Assembly: GCF_947493565.1 (NCBI RefSeq)
Contig: NZ_CANLRG010000002.1
Span: 344,860-408,859, forward strand
Origin: an uncultured Lutibacter sp.
GTDB lineage: Bacteria > Bacteroidota > Bacteroidia > Flavobacteriales > Flavobacteriaceae
Direction of reading: 5' to 3'
Length of the DNA: 64,000 nucleotides
Shown here: positions 35,170 through 43,911 of the stretch, piece after piece
Numbering within the stretch: position 1 is the first letter of the stretch
Layout of the letters: every line of letters starts with the position of its first letter
Made by a program: the position numbers and the translations under genes
Notes under the pieces: generated by a model
Told to the model about the DNA's origin: nothing
Database searches by the model: none
Seen by the model: the letters and a program-made list of their open reading frames with translations, nothing else

Positions 35170-37068
35170 TTAATAGGCTCTTTTATCTGAACCTTCGTAG
35201 AAATTAATGAATGAATCGTTTACTACTCTGTTTCCACCAGGTGTTGGATAATCTCCTGTAAAATACCAATCACCTAAATGATTTGGGCAAGCTTTGTGTA
35301 AATTATCTACAGATTGATAAATAATTTCAACCTCAGCATTTATTTCTTCAGTTTTCAACATTTGAGCAATTTTGTTTGAAATTTGCTCATCGGAAAAAGG
35401 CGTATATATGTCCTTAACGGAATTTTTAATTTGTGAATCTTCTAAATGTTGTTGTTGTTTACAAGTAGCATAAACTTCGTCAACAATATGGTATTGATTG
35501 GTTTCTTTAAGCAATTCTAAAGCAGCTCTAAAGGCAATAAAGTCTCCCATTTTTGCCATATCAATTCCATAACAATCAGGGTAACGAATTTGTGGAGCTG
35601 AAGAAACTATAATTATTTTTTTAGGTTTTAACCTATCTAAAATTTTAATGATACTTTTCTTTAATGTAGTTCCTCTAACAATACTGTCGTCAATAATTAC
35701 TAAATTATCGTTAGGTTTTACAATTCCATAAGTTACATCGTACACATGGGCAACTAAATCATCTCTACTATTATCATCCGCAATAAAAGTTCTTAATTTA
35801 GCATCTTTTATAGCCAATTTTTCAATTCGAGGACTTTCTGATAAAATTTCTGTTACTTTTTCAGCGGATAAATTTCGCTGACCATTTAATATAGCAGCGG
35901 TTTTTTGTTGATTTAAAAATTCTTCTGCGGCTTCTCGCATTCCATAAAATGAAGTTTCTGCTGTGTTTGGAATGTAGGAGAACACGGTGTTTTTTAAATC
36001 ATTATTAATTTTTTCCAAAATTTTTGGAAATACTAATTTTCCTAAACTTTTTCTTTCGGTGTATATATCTGCATCACTACCTCTTGAAAAATAAATACGT
36101 TCAAATGAACAAGATTTTTTTGGCAACGGTTTTCTAATTTCATCAATAGTAGTTTTACCGCTTCTTTTGATAATTAGTGCATGTCCAGGATCTAATTCTT
36201 TGACATCATTAATATCAACATTAAACACCGTTTGAATTACTGGTCGTTCTGAAGCAACTACAATAACTTCATCATCTTTGTAATAAAATGCAGGTCTAAT
36301 TCCAGCAGGATCTCTCAATACAAAAGAATCTCCATGTCCTAATAGACCAGCCATAGCATAACCTCCATCCCAATTTTTAGCTGAACGCTTTAATATTTTT
36401 TTGACATTAATTCTTTTTTCAATTAAAGGAGAAGCTTCTTTTTTATTAACCCCTTCTTTTTTTAATTTTTGATACAGTTTTGCAACTTCATCATCTATAA
36501 AATGACCTATTTTTTCCATTACAGTTACTGTATCAGTCATTTCTTTTGGATGCTGACCAATTTCAACTAAATCACTAAACAGCCTTTTAGAATTGGTCAT
36601 GTTAAAGTTACCTGCAACAATTAAGCTCTTGTGCATCCAATTGCTTTGGCGTAAAAAAGGATGAACACTTTCAATACTATTTTGACCAAATGTTCCATAA
36701 CGTACATGTCCTAAAAATAAATTTCCAATGTAAGGGGCGTTATTAACTTGCCAATCTACATCATTTATTTTTTCAGGAAATTGTTCGTTTAAAGTGTTTA
36801 AACGACTGTTAATTTGAGCAAAAACATCTTGTATTGGTTGGTCTGCATTAGATCGAACACGGCTAATATAGCGTGTTCCGGGATTAACATTAAACTTAAT
36901 GCTTGCCAAGCCAGCTCCGTCTTGACCACGATTATGCTGTTTTTCCATTAACAAATACATTTTGTTTAACCCGTAAAAAGCTGTTCCGTATTTGTCCTTA
37001 TAATATTGTAGTGGTTTTAGCAACCTAACCATTGCAATTCCACATTCATGTTTAATAGCGTCGCTCAT
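35170..37068 (-). CDS. Amidophosphoribosyltransferase-like protein (class II GATase + PRTase)
   Basis: A 632-residue enzyme of the PurF fold, longer than the usual 450-510. The N-terminal glutamine amidotransferase domain has its nucleophile at Cys9 (HECGIAMVR), so an 8-residue leader must be removed, as in some PurF proteins. NRGQDGAG and LGHVRYGT follow. The PRTase domain has the PRPP motif VIIDDSIVRGTTLKKS near residue 455 and a C-terminal extension. This long form is common in Bacteroidota beside a normal PurF, so I do not assign the purine step to it. A PfkB kinase gene lies 63 bp upstream on the same strand. Confidence 0.8.
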   Translation of the reverse strand: MSDAIKHECGIAMVRLLKPLQYYKDKYGTAFYGLNKMYLLMEKQHNRGQDGAGLASIKFNVNPGTRYISRVRSNADQPIQDVFAQINSRLNTLNEQFPEKINDVDWQVNNAPYIGNLFLGHVRYGTFGQNSIESVHPFLRQSNWMHKSLIVAGNFNMTNSKRLFSDLVEIGQHPKEMTDTVTVMEKIGHFIDDEVAKLYQKLKKEGVNKKEASPLIEKRINVKKILKRSAKNWDGGYAMAGLLGHGDSFVLRDPAGIRPAFYYKDDEVIVVASERPVIQTVFNVDINDVKELDPGHALIIKRSGKTTIDEIRKPLPKKSCSFERIYFSRGSDADIYTERKSLGKLVFPKILEKINNDLKNTVFSYIPNTAETSFYGMREAAEEFLNQQKTAAILNGQRNLSAEKVTEILSESPRIEKLAIKDAKLRTFIADDNSRDDLVAHVYDVTYGIVKPNDNLVIIDDSIVRGTTLKKSIIKILDRLKPKKIIIVSSAPQIRYPDCYGIDMAKMGDFIAFRAALELLKETNQYHIVDEVYATCKQQQHLEDSQIKNSVKDIYTPFSDEQISNKIAQMLKTEEINAEVEIIYQSVDNLHKACPNHLGDWYFTGDYPTPGGNRVVNDSFINFYEGSDKRAY

Positions 37069-37100
37069 TTATTTAATATTAGTAGTATTTCTAAGTTAAT

Positions 37101-37128
37101 AAAAAAATTCCGCATTTGCGCGGAATTT
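37101..37128 (-). terminator. Hairpin terminator after the PfkB kinase gene
   Basis: Arms AAATTCCGC / GCGGAATTT with a 6-base loop lie just after the kinase stop codon and give a U run on the minus strand. It would separate the kinase gene from the PurF-like gene. Confidence 0.65.
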
Positions 37129-37131
37129 CAT

Positions 37132-38058
37132 TTAACTTAATTCTATTTCAAATTGAGTTAATAGTTTAAATTGTAATAATCTTTTTTGAATTTCTTCTTG
37201 TGATAAATTCTCCATGCGTTCAGTTCCAAATTTTTCTACACAAAAAGAAGCTAAATTAGAACCTGAAATTACAGCTCTTTTCATGTTTTCAAATGAAATG
37301 TCACCTGATTTTGCCATATGCCCAATAAAGCCACCAGCAAAAGTGTCTCCAGCTCCAGTTGGGTCAAAAACTTCTTCTAAAGGTAGTGCAGGAGCATAAA
37401 ATACATTTCCATTGTTAAATAATAATGCGCCGTGTTCTCCTTTTTTTATTACCACATATTTTGGCCCCATATTGTGAATTTTTTGAGCAGCTTTAACTAA
37501 AGAATATTCCCCAGATAACTGGCGAGCTTCTTCGTCGTTTATGGTAATTACATCAATTTTTGCAATTACTTCCATTAGTTCGGGTAATGTATTATCCATC
37601 CAAAAATTCATGGTATCTAAAACAACCAATTTGGGTCTGTTAGGTATTTGTTTTATAACTTCCATCTGTACCGTAGGATGTAAATTACCTAACATTAAAA
37701 AATCAGTATCCTTAAAATTTTCAGGAACTATTGGTTTAAAATCTGCCAATACATTTAAATCTGTAATTAAAGTATCTCTCGAATTTAAATCGTTATGGTA
37801 TTTTCCTTTCCAAAAAAATGTTTTGCCATTTTCAACAATTTCAACACCATCTGTATTTATAAACCGCTTATTTAATTTTTTTAAATATTTTTTTGGAAAA
37901 TCTCCCCCTACTACAGAAACAATTCCAGAATTAATGCCAAATTGAGAAGCAGACAATGAAATGTAAGTAGCCGCACCACCTAAAATTTTGTCTGTTTTTC
38001 CAAAAGGAGTTTCAATTGCATCGAAAGCAACTGTACCTACTATTAATAATTTACTCAT
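37132..38058 (-). CDS. PfkB/ribokinase family sugar kinase
   Basis: A 308-residue kinase of the ribokinase superfamily. The N-terminal glycine pair is in ILGGAATYISLSASQFG (about 26-42). The catalytic PfkB signature is DPTGAGDTFAGGF (about 232-244), with Asp238 as base. YVVIKKGEHGA precedes it. The substrate (ribose, fructose, adenosine or another) is not clear. It diverges from sufE across 100 bp. Confidence 0.87.
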   Translation of the reverse strand: MSKLLIVGTVAFDAIETPFGKTDKILGGAATYISLSASQFGINSGIVSVVGGDFPKKYLKKLNKRFINTDGVEIVENGKTFFWKGKYHNDLNSRDTLITDLNVLADFKPIVPENFKDTDFLMLGNLHPTVQMEVIKQIPNRPKLVVLDTMNFWMDNTLPELMEVIAKIDVITINDEEARQLSGEYSLVKAAQKIHNMGPKYVVIKKGEHGALLFNNGNVFYAPALPLEEVFDPTGAGDTFAGGFIGHMAKSGDISFENMKRAVISGSNLASFCVEKFGTERMENLSQEEIQKRLLQFKLLTQFEIELS

Positions 38059-38132
38059 AATATCAAATATCTAATACACACATTTAAAGCTTTATAATTG
38101 ACTTAATATTTTTTTTTAACAGCCTATGTGTT

Positions 38133-38140
38133 TATTTTTG
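38133..38140 (+). promoter_or_regulatory. Flavobacterial -7 element before sufE
   Basis: TATTTTTG fits TAnnTTTG and lies 18 bp before the sufE start at 38159. A second match, TATATTTG at 38588-38595, lies before sufT. Confidence 0.4.
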
Positions 38141-38158
38141 CAAAAATAAGTTTAAAAA

Positions 38159-38581
38159 ATGACTATCAAAGAAATACAAGAAGAAATTATAGATGAGTTT
38201 TCCATGTTTGATGATTGGATGCAACGATATGAATACATTATTGAGTTAGGAAAATCACTTCCATTAATTGAAGAAAGCTATAAAGTTGATGAAAATTTAA
38301 TTGTAGGGTGTCAATCAAAAGTATGGTTGCAAGCTGAAATTGAAGGTGATGATCTTCATTTTACAGCAGATAGTGATGCAATTTTAACCAAAGGAATTGT
38401 TGCCTTATTATTACGTGTTTTTGACCATCAAAAACCTGTGGATATTTTAGATGCTGATTTATATTTTATTGATGAAATTGGCTTAAAAGAACACCTTTCT
38501 CCAACACGAGCTAATGGGTTAGTTTCGATGATTAAACAAATTAAATTATATGCCTTAGCTTTTCAATCAAAATTAAGTTAA
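38159..38581 (+). CDS. sufE: Cysteine desulfuration protein SufE
   Basis: A 140-residue SufE that accepts sulfane sulfur from the desulfurase SufS for Fe-S cluster assembly. The persulfide cysteine is Cys51 in VGCQSKVWL. The flanking MFDDWMQRYEYIIELGK and the C-terminal SPTRANGL match the family. The sufBCDS genes are not in this window. It is followed by sufT and a DUF2480 gene on the same strand. Confidence 0.94.
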   Translation: MTIKEIQEEIIDEFSMFDDWMQRYEYIIELGKSLPLIEESYKVDENLIVGCQSKVWLQAEIEGDDLHFTADSDAILTKGIVALLLRVFDHQKPVDILDADLYFIDEIGLKEHLSPTRANGLVSMIKQIKLYALAFQSKLS

Positions 38582-38632
38582 ATAATGTATATTTGTACTT
38601 ATTTAGAATGAATATAAAGAAAGGTTTTTATA

Positions 38633-38953
38633 ATGAATAGTGAACGTGTAGAAGAATTAGGAGATAAAATAGTTACCATGTTAAAAACTATTTATGATCC
38701 TGAAATTCCAGTAGATATTTTTGAATTAGGTTTAATTTACGATGTTTTTGTTAGTGAAAACAATGACGTTAAAATACTAATGACGCTTACATCGCCTAAT
38801 TGTCCTGTGGCCGAAACTTTACCCGTTGAAATTGAAGAAAAAGTCAATTCAATTGATGAAGTTAAAAATACAGAAGTTGAAATTACATTTGATCCAATGT
38901 GGACTCAAGATATGATGAGTGAAGAGGCAAAATTAGAACTTGGGTTTTTATAA
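38633..38953 (+). CDS. sufT: SUF-associated Fe-S assembly protein (SufT/DUF59, MIP18 family)
   Basis: A 106-residue MIP18/DUF59 protein that helps Fe-S cluster maturation. The typical blocks are TIYDPEIPVDIFELGLIYDV (about 20-39), the conserved cysteine in LTSPNCPVAE, and VEITFDPMW. It lies 51 bp after sufE and its stop codon directly precedes the next ATG. Confidence 0.92.
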   Translation: MNSERVEELGDKIVTMLKTIYDPEIPVDIFELGLIYDVFVSENNDVKILMTLTSPNCPVAETLPVEIEEKVNSIDEVKNTEVEITFDPMWTQDMMSEEAKLELGFL

Positions 38954-39460
38954 ATGGCAAACAAAATTGTAAATAGAGTAGCAAATAGTAAACTTAAAAC
39001 AATTGATCTTGAAGATTTTTACCCTCAAGGTAAAAGAACGATTATTGATATTAAAAAATGGTTGTTTCAAGAACTTATTTTAAGAGAAACTGAATTTAGA
39101 GAGCATCTTAAAAATTACGATTGGACTAAGTATAATAATCACTTTGTAGCTTTAACTTGTTCAACGGATGCAATTATACCTTCTTGGGCATACATGTTAA
39201 TTACAACGTACCTTTCACCGTATGCTAAAAACATTGTTATAGGAGACTTGTCTGTTCTTGAAACTTCAATATTTCAACAAATTGTTCAAAATATAAACCT
39301 TGAAGAATATAGAGGAAGACCAGTGATTATAAAAGGTTGTGCAAATAAACCTATTCCTGAAACTGCTTATTTACAGTTGATTACGAAACTGCAACCAATT
39401 GTAAAATCAATAATGTTTGGAGAAGCTTGCTCAACTGTTCCTTTATTTAAACGCAACTAA
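38954..39460 (+). CDS. DUF2480 family protein
   Basis: A 168-residue protein of DUF2480, a family found mostly in Bacteroidota. It keeps LDIKKWL-like and ETEFREHLKNYDW segments, CSTDAIIPSWAYMLI, and a C-terminal KGCANKPIPETAY. The cysteines (CSTDA, KGCANKP, GEACST) could bind metal. The function is unknown. Its zero-gap link to sufT and sufE strongly suggests a role in Fe-S assembly. Confidence 0.84.
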   Translation: MANKIVNRVANSKLKTIDLEDFYPQGKRTIIDIKKWLFQELILRETEFREHLKNYDWTKYNNHFVALTCSTDAIIPSWAYMLITTYLSPYAKNIVIGDLSVLETSIFQQIVQNINLEEYRGRPVIIKGCANKPIPETAYLQLITKLQPIVKSIMFGEACSTVPLFKRN

Positions 39461-39502
39461 AACGTTTTCTTAACTTTTTTTAAGCAGTAGTAACATATTT
39501 TT

Positions 39503-39510
39503 TAATTTTG
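39503..39510 (+). promoter_or_regulatory. Flavobacterial -7 element before the first DUF3078 gene
   Basis: TAATTTTG fits TAnnTTTG, 41 bp before the start codon at 39552. No clear -33 TTG box is seen. Confidence 0.35.
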
Positions 39511-39551
39511 TGAGTTTAAATTATAGTTAAAAAGATATCAATTTAAATATC

Positions 39552-40427
39552 ATGAGGAAAGCTTCATTAATAGTATTACTTATTTTAAACATTACACTCT
39601 CACACTCACAAGAAAACAAAGACACAACCCCCAAAAAAAATTGGGAAAGAAAAGGAAGGTTTACACTGTTGTTTAATCAATCTGCTTTTTCAAATTGGAT
39701 TGCTGGAGGAGAAAATACATTGGCAGGAAATGTGAGTGTTAATTATAAATTTAATTATGCAAAAGGAAATACAACCTGGAAAAATAATATCATTAGCTCT
39801 TATGGAATAACAAAAAGTAAAAATACGGAGTTTGAAAAAAAGACCGATGATCGTTTAGAATTTAACTCGCTTTTGGGTATCAATGCAGATAATTATTGGT
39901 ATTATTCGATTCTTTTTAATTTTAAAACTCAGTTTGCAAAAGGATATAAATATGGTAAAGATGAAAATGGTAAAGAGATTAGAACAGAATATACTAATTT
40001 CTTTTCACCTGCTACATTTTTATTAGGACCTGGTATGTTGTGGGAAAAAAATGAGAATTTTAAATTTAACATAGCACCCGCTACTACAAAATTGGTAATT
40101 GTAGATAAAGAATTCACATTACCAAAAAGCGCCTATTTTGGTGTTGAAGAAGGAGAAAATACTCGTTTAGAGCTTGGTTTTAGTGCTACGGGATATTTAA
40201 AATTTGATTTAATGGAGAATATAACTGTAGAAAATACGGTAGCGATCTATTCTAACTATTTAGAAGATACTAAAAATTTTGATTTAGATTATACCTTAAA
40301 TATTTTCATGAAAATTAATAAGTATTTTACTACAAATTTAATTTTCCAAACCATATATGATGACAATGCCTACGAAGGGTTTCAGCTTCGTGAAGTTTTT
40401 GGCTTTGGATTTAAATATGACTTTTAA
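39552..40427 (+). CDS. DUF3078 outer-membrane beta-barrel-like protein (first of a tandem pair)
   Basis: A 291-residue exported protein. Residues 1-19 form a signal peptide. The DUF3078 core starts at WERKGRFTLLFNQSAFSNWIAGGENT (about 30-55) and runs through EFEKKTDDRLEFNSLLG. Alternating strands and a terminal phenylalanine (FGFKYDF) suggest an outer-membrane beta-barrel. The function is unknown. It is a close paralogue of the next gene, 66 bp downstream, so the pair arose by duplication. Confidence 0.83.
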   Translation: MRKASLIVLLILNITLSHSQENKDTTPKKNWERKGRFTLLFNQSAFSNWIAGGENTLAGNVSVNYKFNYAKGNTTWKNNIISSYGITKSKNTEFEKKTDDRLEFNSLLGINADNYWYYSILFNFKTQFAKGYKYGKDENGKEIRTEYTNFFSPATFLLGPGMLWEKNENFKFNIAPATTKLVIVDKEFTLPKSAYFGVEEGENTRLELGFSATGYLKFDLMENITVENTVAIYSNYLEDTKNFDLDYTLNIFMKINKYFTTNLIFQTIYDDNAYEGFQLREVFGFGFKYDF

Positions 40428-40493
40428 TTCAATTTTATATAAATATTTTTAATAATTTTAAAAAAGAAAATATTTGTGACTAAAAAAACTATT

Positions 40494-41363
40494 ATGAAAA
40501 AAATAATTCTACTATTTGTTTTTGCACTAATGCTAACAGCTTCTTTTGCACAAGATAAAGATCAAGTTAAGGAAGGATGGTCTAAAAAAGGAACAATCAC
40601 TTTATTGTTTAATCAGTCAGCATTTTCAGATTGGGTAGCTGGAGGAGAAAATAATATAGCTGGAAATTTAGGAATTAATTACGATTTTAATTACGTGAAA
40701 AATAATTTTACGTGGGATAATAAAATTATAGCTGCTTATGGATTAACTAAGAGTAAAAACAGTGAGTTTGAAAAGAAAACAGACGATAGGTTTGAATTTA
40801 ATTCTTTATTGGGTAAAAAAGCTTCTGGTTATTGGTATTATTCAGGGTTTTTAAATTTTAAAACTCAGTTTACAAAAGGATACGTTTATGGAAAAGATTC
40901 AAATGGAAAAGAAACAAGAGCTGAATACACCAATTTTATGTCGCCTGCTAATTTATCATTTGGACCAGGGATGTTATGGAAAAAAAGCGATAATCTAAAA
41001 TTTAATTTAGCTCCAGCAACAGTAAAATTAGTTTTTGTAGATAAAAGCTTTACTTTACCTAATGATGCTTATTTTGGAGTTGAAGAGGGTAAAAGCTCTA
41101 GATTTGAGTTAGGGTTCAATGCTTCAGCATATGCAAAAGTTACTTTAATGGAAAATGTTACTATGGAGAATATTTTAAATTTATATGCTGATTATTTAGA
41201 AGACCCACAAAATATAGATTTAGATTATACGATGAATTTAGTAATGTCAATTAATAAATTCTTATCAGCCAATTTAACTTTTCAAACTATATACGATGAT
41301 AATGCCTTTGAAGGTTTTCAAGTGAGAGAAGTTTTTGGAATAGGTGTAAATTATACGTTTTAA
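40494..41363 (+). CDS. DUF3078 outer-membrane beta-barrel-like protein (second of a tandem pair)
   Basis: A 289-residue exported protein, counted from ATG 40494, which gives a proper signal peptide (MKKIILLFVFALMLTASFAQ). A GTG 18 bp upstream is in frame but would spoil it. It matches its upstream neighbour along the whole length (WSKKGTITLLFNQSAFSDW, EFEKKTDDRFEFNSLLG, terminal GVNYTF). The two probably form similar barrels for related ligands. A terminator follows at 41387. Confidence 0.84.
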   Translation: MKKIILLFVFALMLTASFAQDKDQVKEGWSKKGTITLLFNQSAFSDWVAGGENNIAGNLGINYDFNYVKNNFTWDNKIIAAYGLTKSKNSEFEKKTDDRFEFNSLLGKKASGYWYYSGFLNFKTQFTKGYVYGKDSNGKETRAEYTNFMSPANLSFGPGMLWKKSDNLKFNLAPATVKLVFVDKSFTLPNDAYFGVEEGKSSRFELGFNASAYAKVTLMENVTMENILNLYADYLEDPQNIDLDYTMNLVMSINKFLSANLTFQTIYDDNAFEGFQVREVFGIGVNYTF

Positions 41364-41386
41364 GCATAAAACCAAAACAAAATTTT

Positions 41387-41416
41387 AAAGACACTTTTTA
41401 GGTGTCTTTTTTTATT
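41387..41416 (+). terminator. Rho-independent terminator after the DUF3078 pair
   Basis: Arms AAAGACAC / GTGTCTTT with a short T-rich loop, followed by a T run. Confidence 0.75.
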
Positions 41417-41465
41417 TCAAAATTGAAAATTATTTAGTTATTTTAGCAACTAAACATTATTAAAA

Positions 41466-42563
41466 ATGTCGTTACTTTTATTTTACGCTATTGTATCCAT
41501 TTTTTTTTCTTTTCTATGCTCAATACTTGAAGCGGTGCTTCTAAGTATTACCCCAACCTTTATAAATATAAAAAAACAAGAAAGAAAAAATTTTGCTTAT
41601 ACCTTAGAAGCATTAAAAAAAGATGTTGATAAACCTTTAATTGCAATATTAACATTAAACACCATAGCGCATACAGTTGGAGCTATTTTAGTGGGCGTAG
41701 AGGCAGATAAATTACCTTTTGAGATTAATATTTTAGGAGTAAATACCGTGGGAATTATTTCTGCAATTATGACTTTTTTAATATTAGTAGTTTCTGAAAT
41801 TATTCCAAAAACAATTGGAGCAACTTATTGGAAACAGTTGGCTAATTTTACTTCAAAGGCATTGGTAGCTTTAATTTTTCCGTTAAAATGGACTGGAATT
41901 TTATGGTTGTTGCAACTTACTACAAAACTTATTGGTGGTAAAGGAGTTCATGGCTCTATTTTAAGTAGAGAAGATTTTCATGCAATGACAGATATTGCTC
42001 ATAAAGAAGGTGTTTTTGAAGAAAGTGAAAGTGCAATTATAAAAAATTTACTTACGTTTAAAGAAGTATTAGCAAAAGATATTATGACACCAAGAACTGT
42101 AATGATTACAGCTTCTGAAAACGATACTATTCAATCTTTTTTTGAAAAATATCCTAAGTTAAGGTTTTCTAGAATTCCAATTTATGATAAAAATGCGGAT
42201 AATATTACAGGTTTTGTTTTAAAAGGAGAAGTTTTAGAAGAAATTATTAATGGTAATGGAAAAGAAAAACTTTCAAAATTAAAAAGAGAAATTTTAGTAA
42301 CTAACCGTAATTTACCTATTCCAGATTTATTTGAACGGTTTATTTCTGAAAGAGAGCATGTTGCTTTGGTGGTAGATGAATATGGAGCTACAAGTGGTTT
42401 GGTAACTATGGAAGATGTTATTGAAACCTTGTTAGGTTTAGAAATTATGGATGAAAGTGATGCAATTGCTGATTTGCAATATTTAGCTCGTAAAAATTGG
42501 GAAACTAGAGCCAAAAAAATAGGGCTTATTTATGAAAAGAAAAATGAAGAAGAAAACGACTAA
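41466..42563 (+). CDS. CNNM/CBS domain membrane protein (hemolysin III-like, CorC/HlyC family)
   Basis: A 365-residue inner-membrane protein. Residues 1-175 are a CNNM (DUF21) domain with about four membrane segments. A pair of CBS domains follows (about 205-340: DIMTPRTVMIT, then SEREHVALVVDEYGATSGLVTMEDVIETLLG). It lacks the C-terminal CorC domain of longer members. Proteins of this family act in Mg2+ export or Mg2+/Co2+ balance; some are called hemolysins without proof. It overlaps the convergent hflX gene by 4 bp. Confidence 0.88.
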   Translation: MSLLLFYAIVSIFFSFLCSILEAVLLSITPTFINIKKQERKNFAYTLEALKKDVDKPLIAILTLNTIAHTVGAILVGVEADKLPFEINILGVNTVGIISAIMTFLILVVSEIIPKTIGATYWKQLANFTSKALVALIFPLKWTGILWLLQLTTKLIGGKGVHGSILSREDFHAMTDIAHKEGVFEESESAIIKNLLTFKEVLAKDIMTPRTVMITASENDTIQSFFEKYPKLRFSRIPIYDKNADNITGFVLKGEVLEEIINGNGKEKLSKLKREILVTNRNLPIPDLFERFISEREHVALVVDEYGATSGLVTMEDVIETLLGLEIMDESDAIADLQYLARKNWETRAKKIGLIYEKKNEEEND

Positions 42564-43774
42564 TTTTCTTCTTCATATTCTTCATATAAAAAGTCGTTAT
42601 AAGGAAACCTAGTAATGTGTATTTTTTTAACTTCTTCAAAAACTTTTTTCCTAAACTCTTCTAAGTTTTCTTTGTTTAAAGCCGAAATGAATAAACAATT
42701 ATTTTCATCTAGTTTGTTCATCCAGGTTTTTTTCCAATCTTCTAAAGTATAATGTTCTTTAGTTTTTTCAGTTACTAAATCATCTTCATCAATGGTTTCA
42801 TATTTGTAAGCATCAATTTTATTAAAAACCATAATAGTAGGTTTATTAGCGCTTTTTATTTCATCTAATATTTTATTAACTGAAGCTATGTGATCTTCAA
42901 AATTTGGATGAGAAATATCTACCACATGTAACAATAAATCGGCTTCTCTAACTTCATCTAAGGTAGATTTAAAAGATTCCACTAACTGCGTAGGTAATTT
43001 TCGAATAAAACCAACGGTGTCTGTTAATAGAAAAGGAATATTTTTTATGACAACTTTTCTAACAGTAGTGTCAAGCGTGGCAAATAATTTATTTTCTGCA
43101 AATACATTACTTTTACTAACGACGTTCATAAGAGTAGATTTTCCAACGTTGGTATACCCTACTAATGCAACTCGCACCAATTTCCCTCGGTTTTTTCTTT
43201 GAACAGCCATTTGTTTATCTATAACCTTTAGTTTGCTTTTAAGTAGGGTTATTTTATCTCTAATAATTCTTCGGTCGGTTTCAATTTCTGTTTCACCTGG
43301 CCCACGCATTCCTATTCCTCCTTTTTGGCGTTCAAGGTGAGTCCATAATCTTGTTAATCGTGGCAATAGATATTGGCATTGAGCTAATTCAACTTGCGTA
43401 CGTGCGTAACTAGTTTGTGCACGCGAAGCAAAAATATCAAGTATTAAGTTTGTTCTATCTAAAACTTTACAGTTTAAAACTTTTTCAATATTACGTAACT
43501 GTGCTGCGGAAAGTTCATCATCAAAAATTGCGGTTTCAATATGGTGAAGTTCCATATAGTTTTTAACTTCTTCTAATTTTCCTGCTCCAATAAAAGTTTT
43601 AGGGTTAGGGGTCTCTAATTTTTGAATAAACCTTTTTACGGCAACGCCACCAGCTGTTAGTGTTAAAAATTCTAATTCATCTAAATATTCGTTGGATTGA
43701 TCTTCGTTTTGATGTTGGGTAATTATACCAATTAAAACAGCTTCTTCAGATGTTACTTTTTTTTCTTCAATCAT
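42560..43774 (-). CDS. hflX: Ribosome-associated GTPase HflX
   Basis: A 404-residue HflX GTPase that rescues or splits stalled ribosomes. The N-terminal HflX domain has GGVAVKRFIQKLETPNPKTFIGAGK. The linker coiled coil includes GGIGMRGPGETEIETDRR. The G domain (about 200-370) has VALVGYTNVGKST (G1), DTVGFIRKLPTQLVESFKST (G3) and NKID (G4). The gene stands alone and diverges from an EEP-family gene. Confidence 0.93.
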   Translation of the reverse strand: MIEEKKVTSEEAVLIGIITQHQNEDQSNEYLDELEFLTLTAGGVAVKRFIQKLETPNPKTFIGAGKLEEVKNYMELHHIETAIFDDELSAAQLRNIEKVLNCKVLDRTNLILDIFASRAQTSYARTQVELAQCQYLLPRLTRLWTHLERQKGGIGMRGPGETEIETDRRIIRDKITLLKSKLKVIDKQMAVQRKNRGKLVRVALVGYTNVGKSTLMNVVSKSNVFAENKLFATLDTTVRKVVIKNIPFLLTDTVGFIRKLPTQLVESFKSTLDEVREADLLLHVVDISHPNFEDHIASVNKILDEIKSANKPTIMVFNKIDAYKYETIDEDDLVTEKTKEHYTLEDWKKTWMNKLDENNCLFISALNKENLEEFRKKVFEEVKKIHITRFPYNDFLYEEYEEEN

Positions 43775-43877
43775 ATAATAAATAGCTAATTTGCTAAAGT
43801 CATTTTAAAAATTTTAATGGTCAAAAAATACTTTTGACGATTATTTTTTGACAAAGATACAATACAATGTTTACATG

Positions 43878-43885
43878 TAATTTTG
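43878..43885 (+). promoter_or_regulatory. Flavobacterial -7 element before the cytoplasmic EEP gene
   Basis: TAATTTTG fits TAnnTTTG, 26 bp before the start at 43912. A TTGACA-like sequence lies at 43848, but the spacer is too long (27 bases). Confidence 0.35.
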
Positions 43886-43911
43886 TATTTTGTGGATTTT
43901 AAAAAATTTTT

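Noticed and set aside
41466..42563. Hemolysin function for the CNNM/CBS protein
   Set aside because: The hemolysin name is historical; the domains fit Mg2+/Co2+ balance, and nothing suggests pore formation on host cells.
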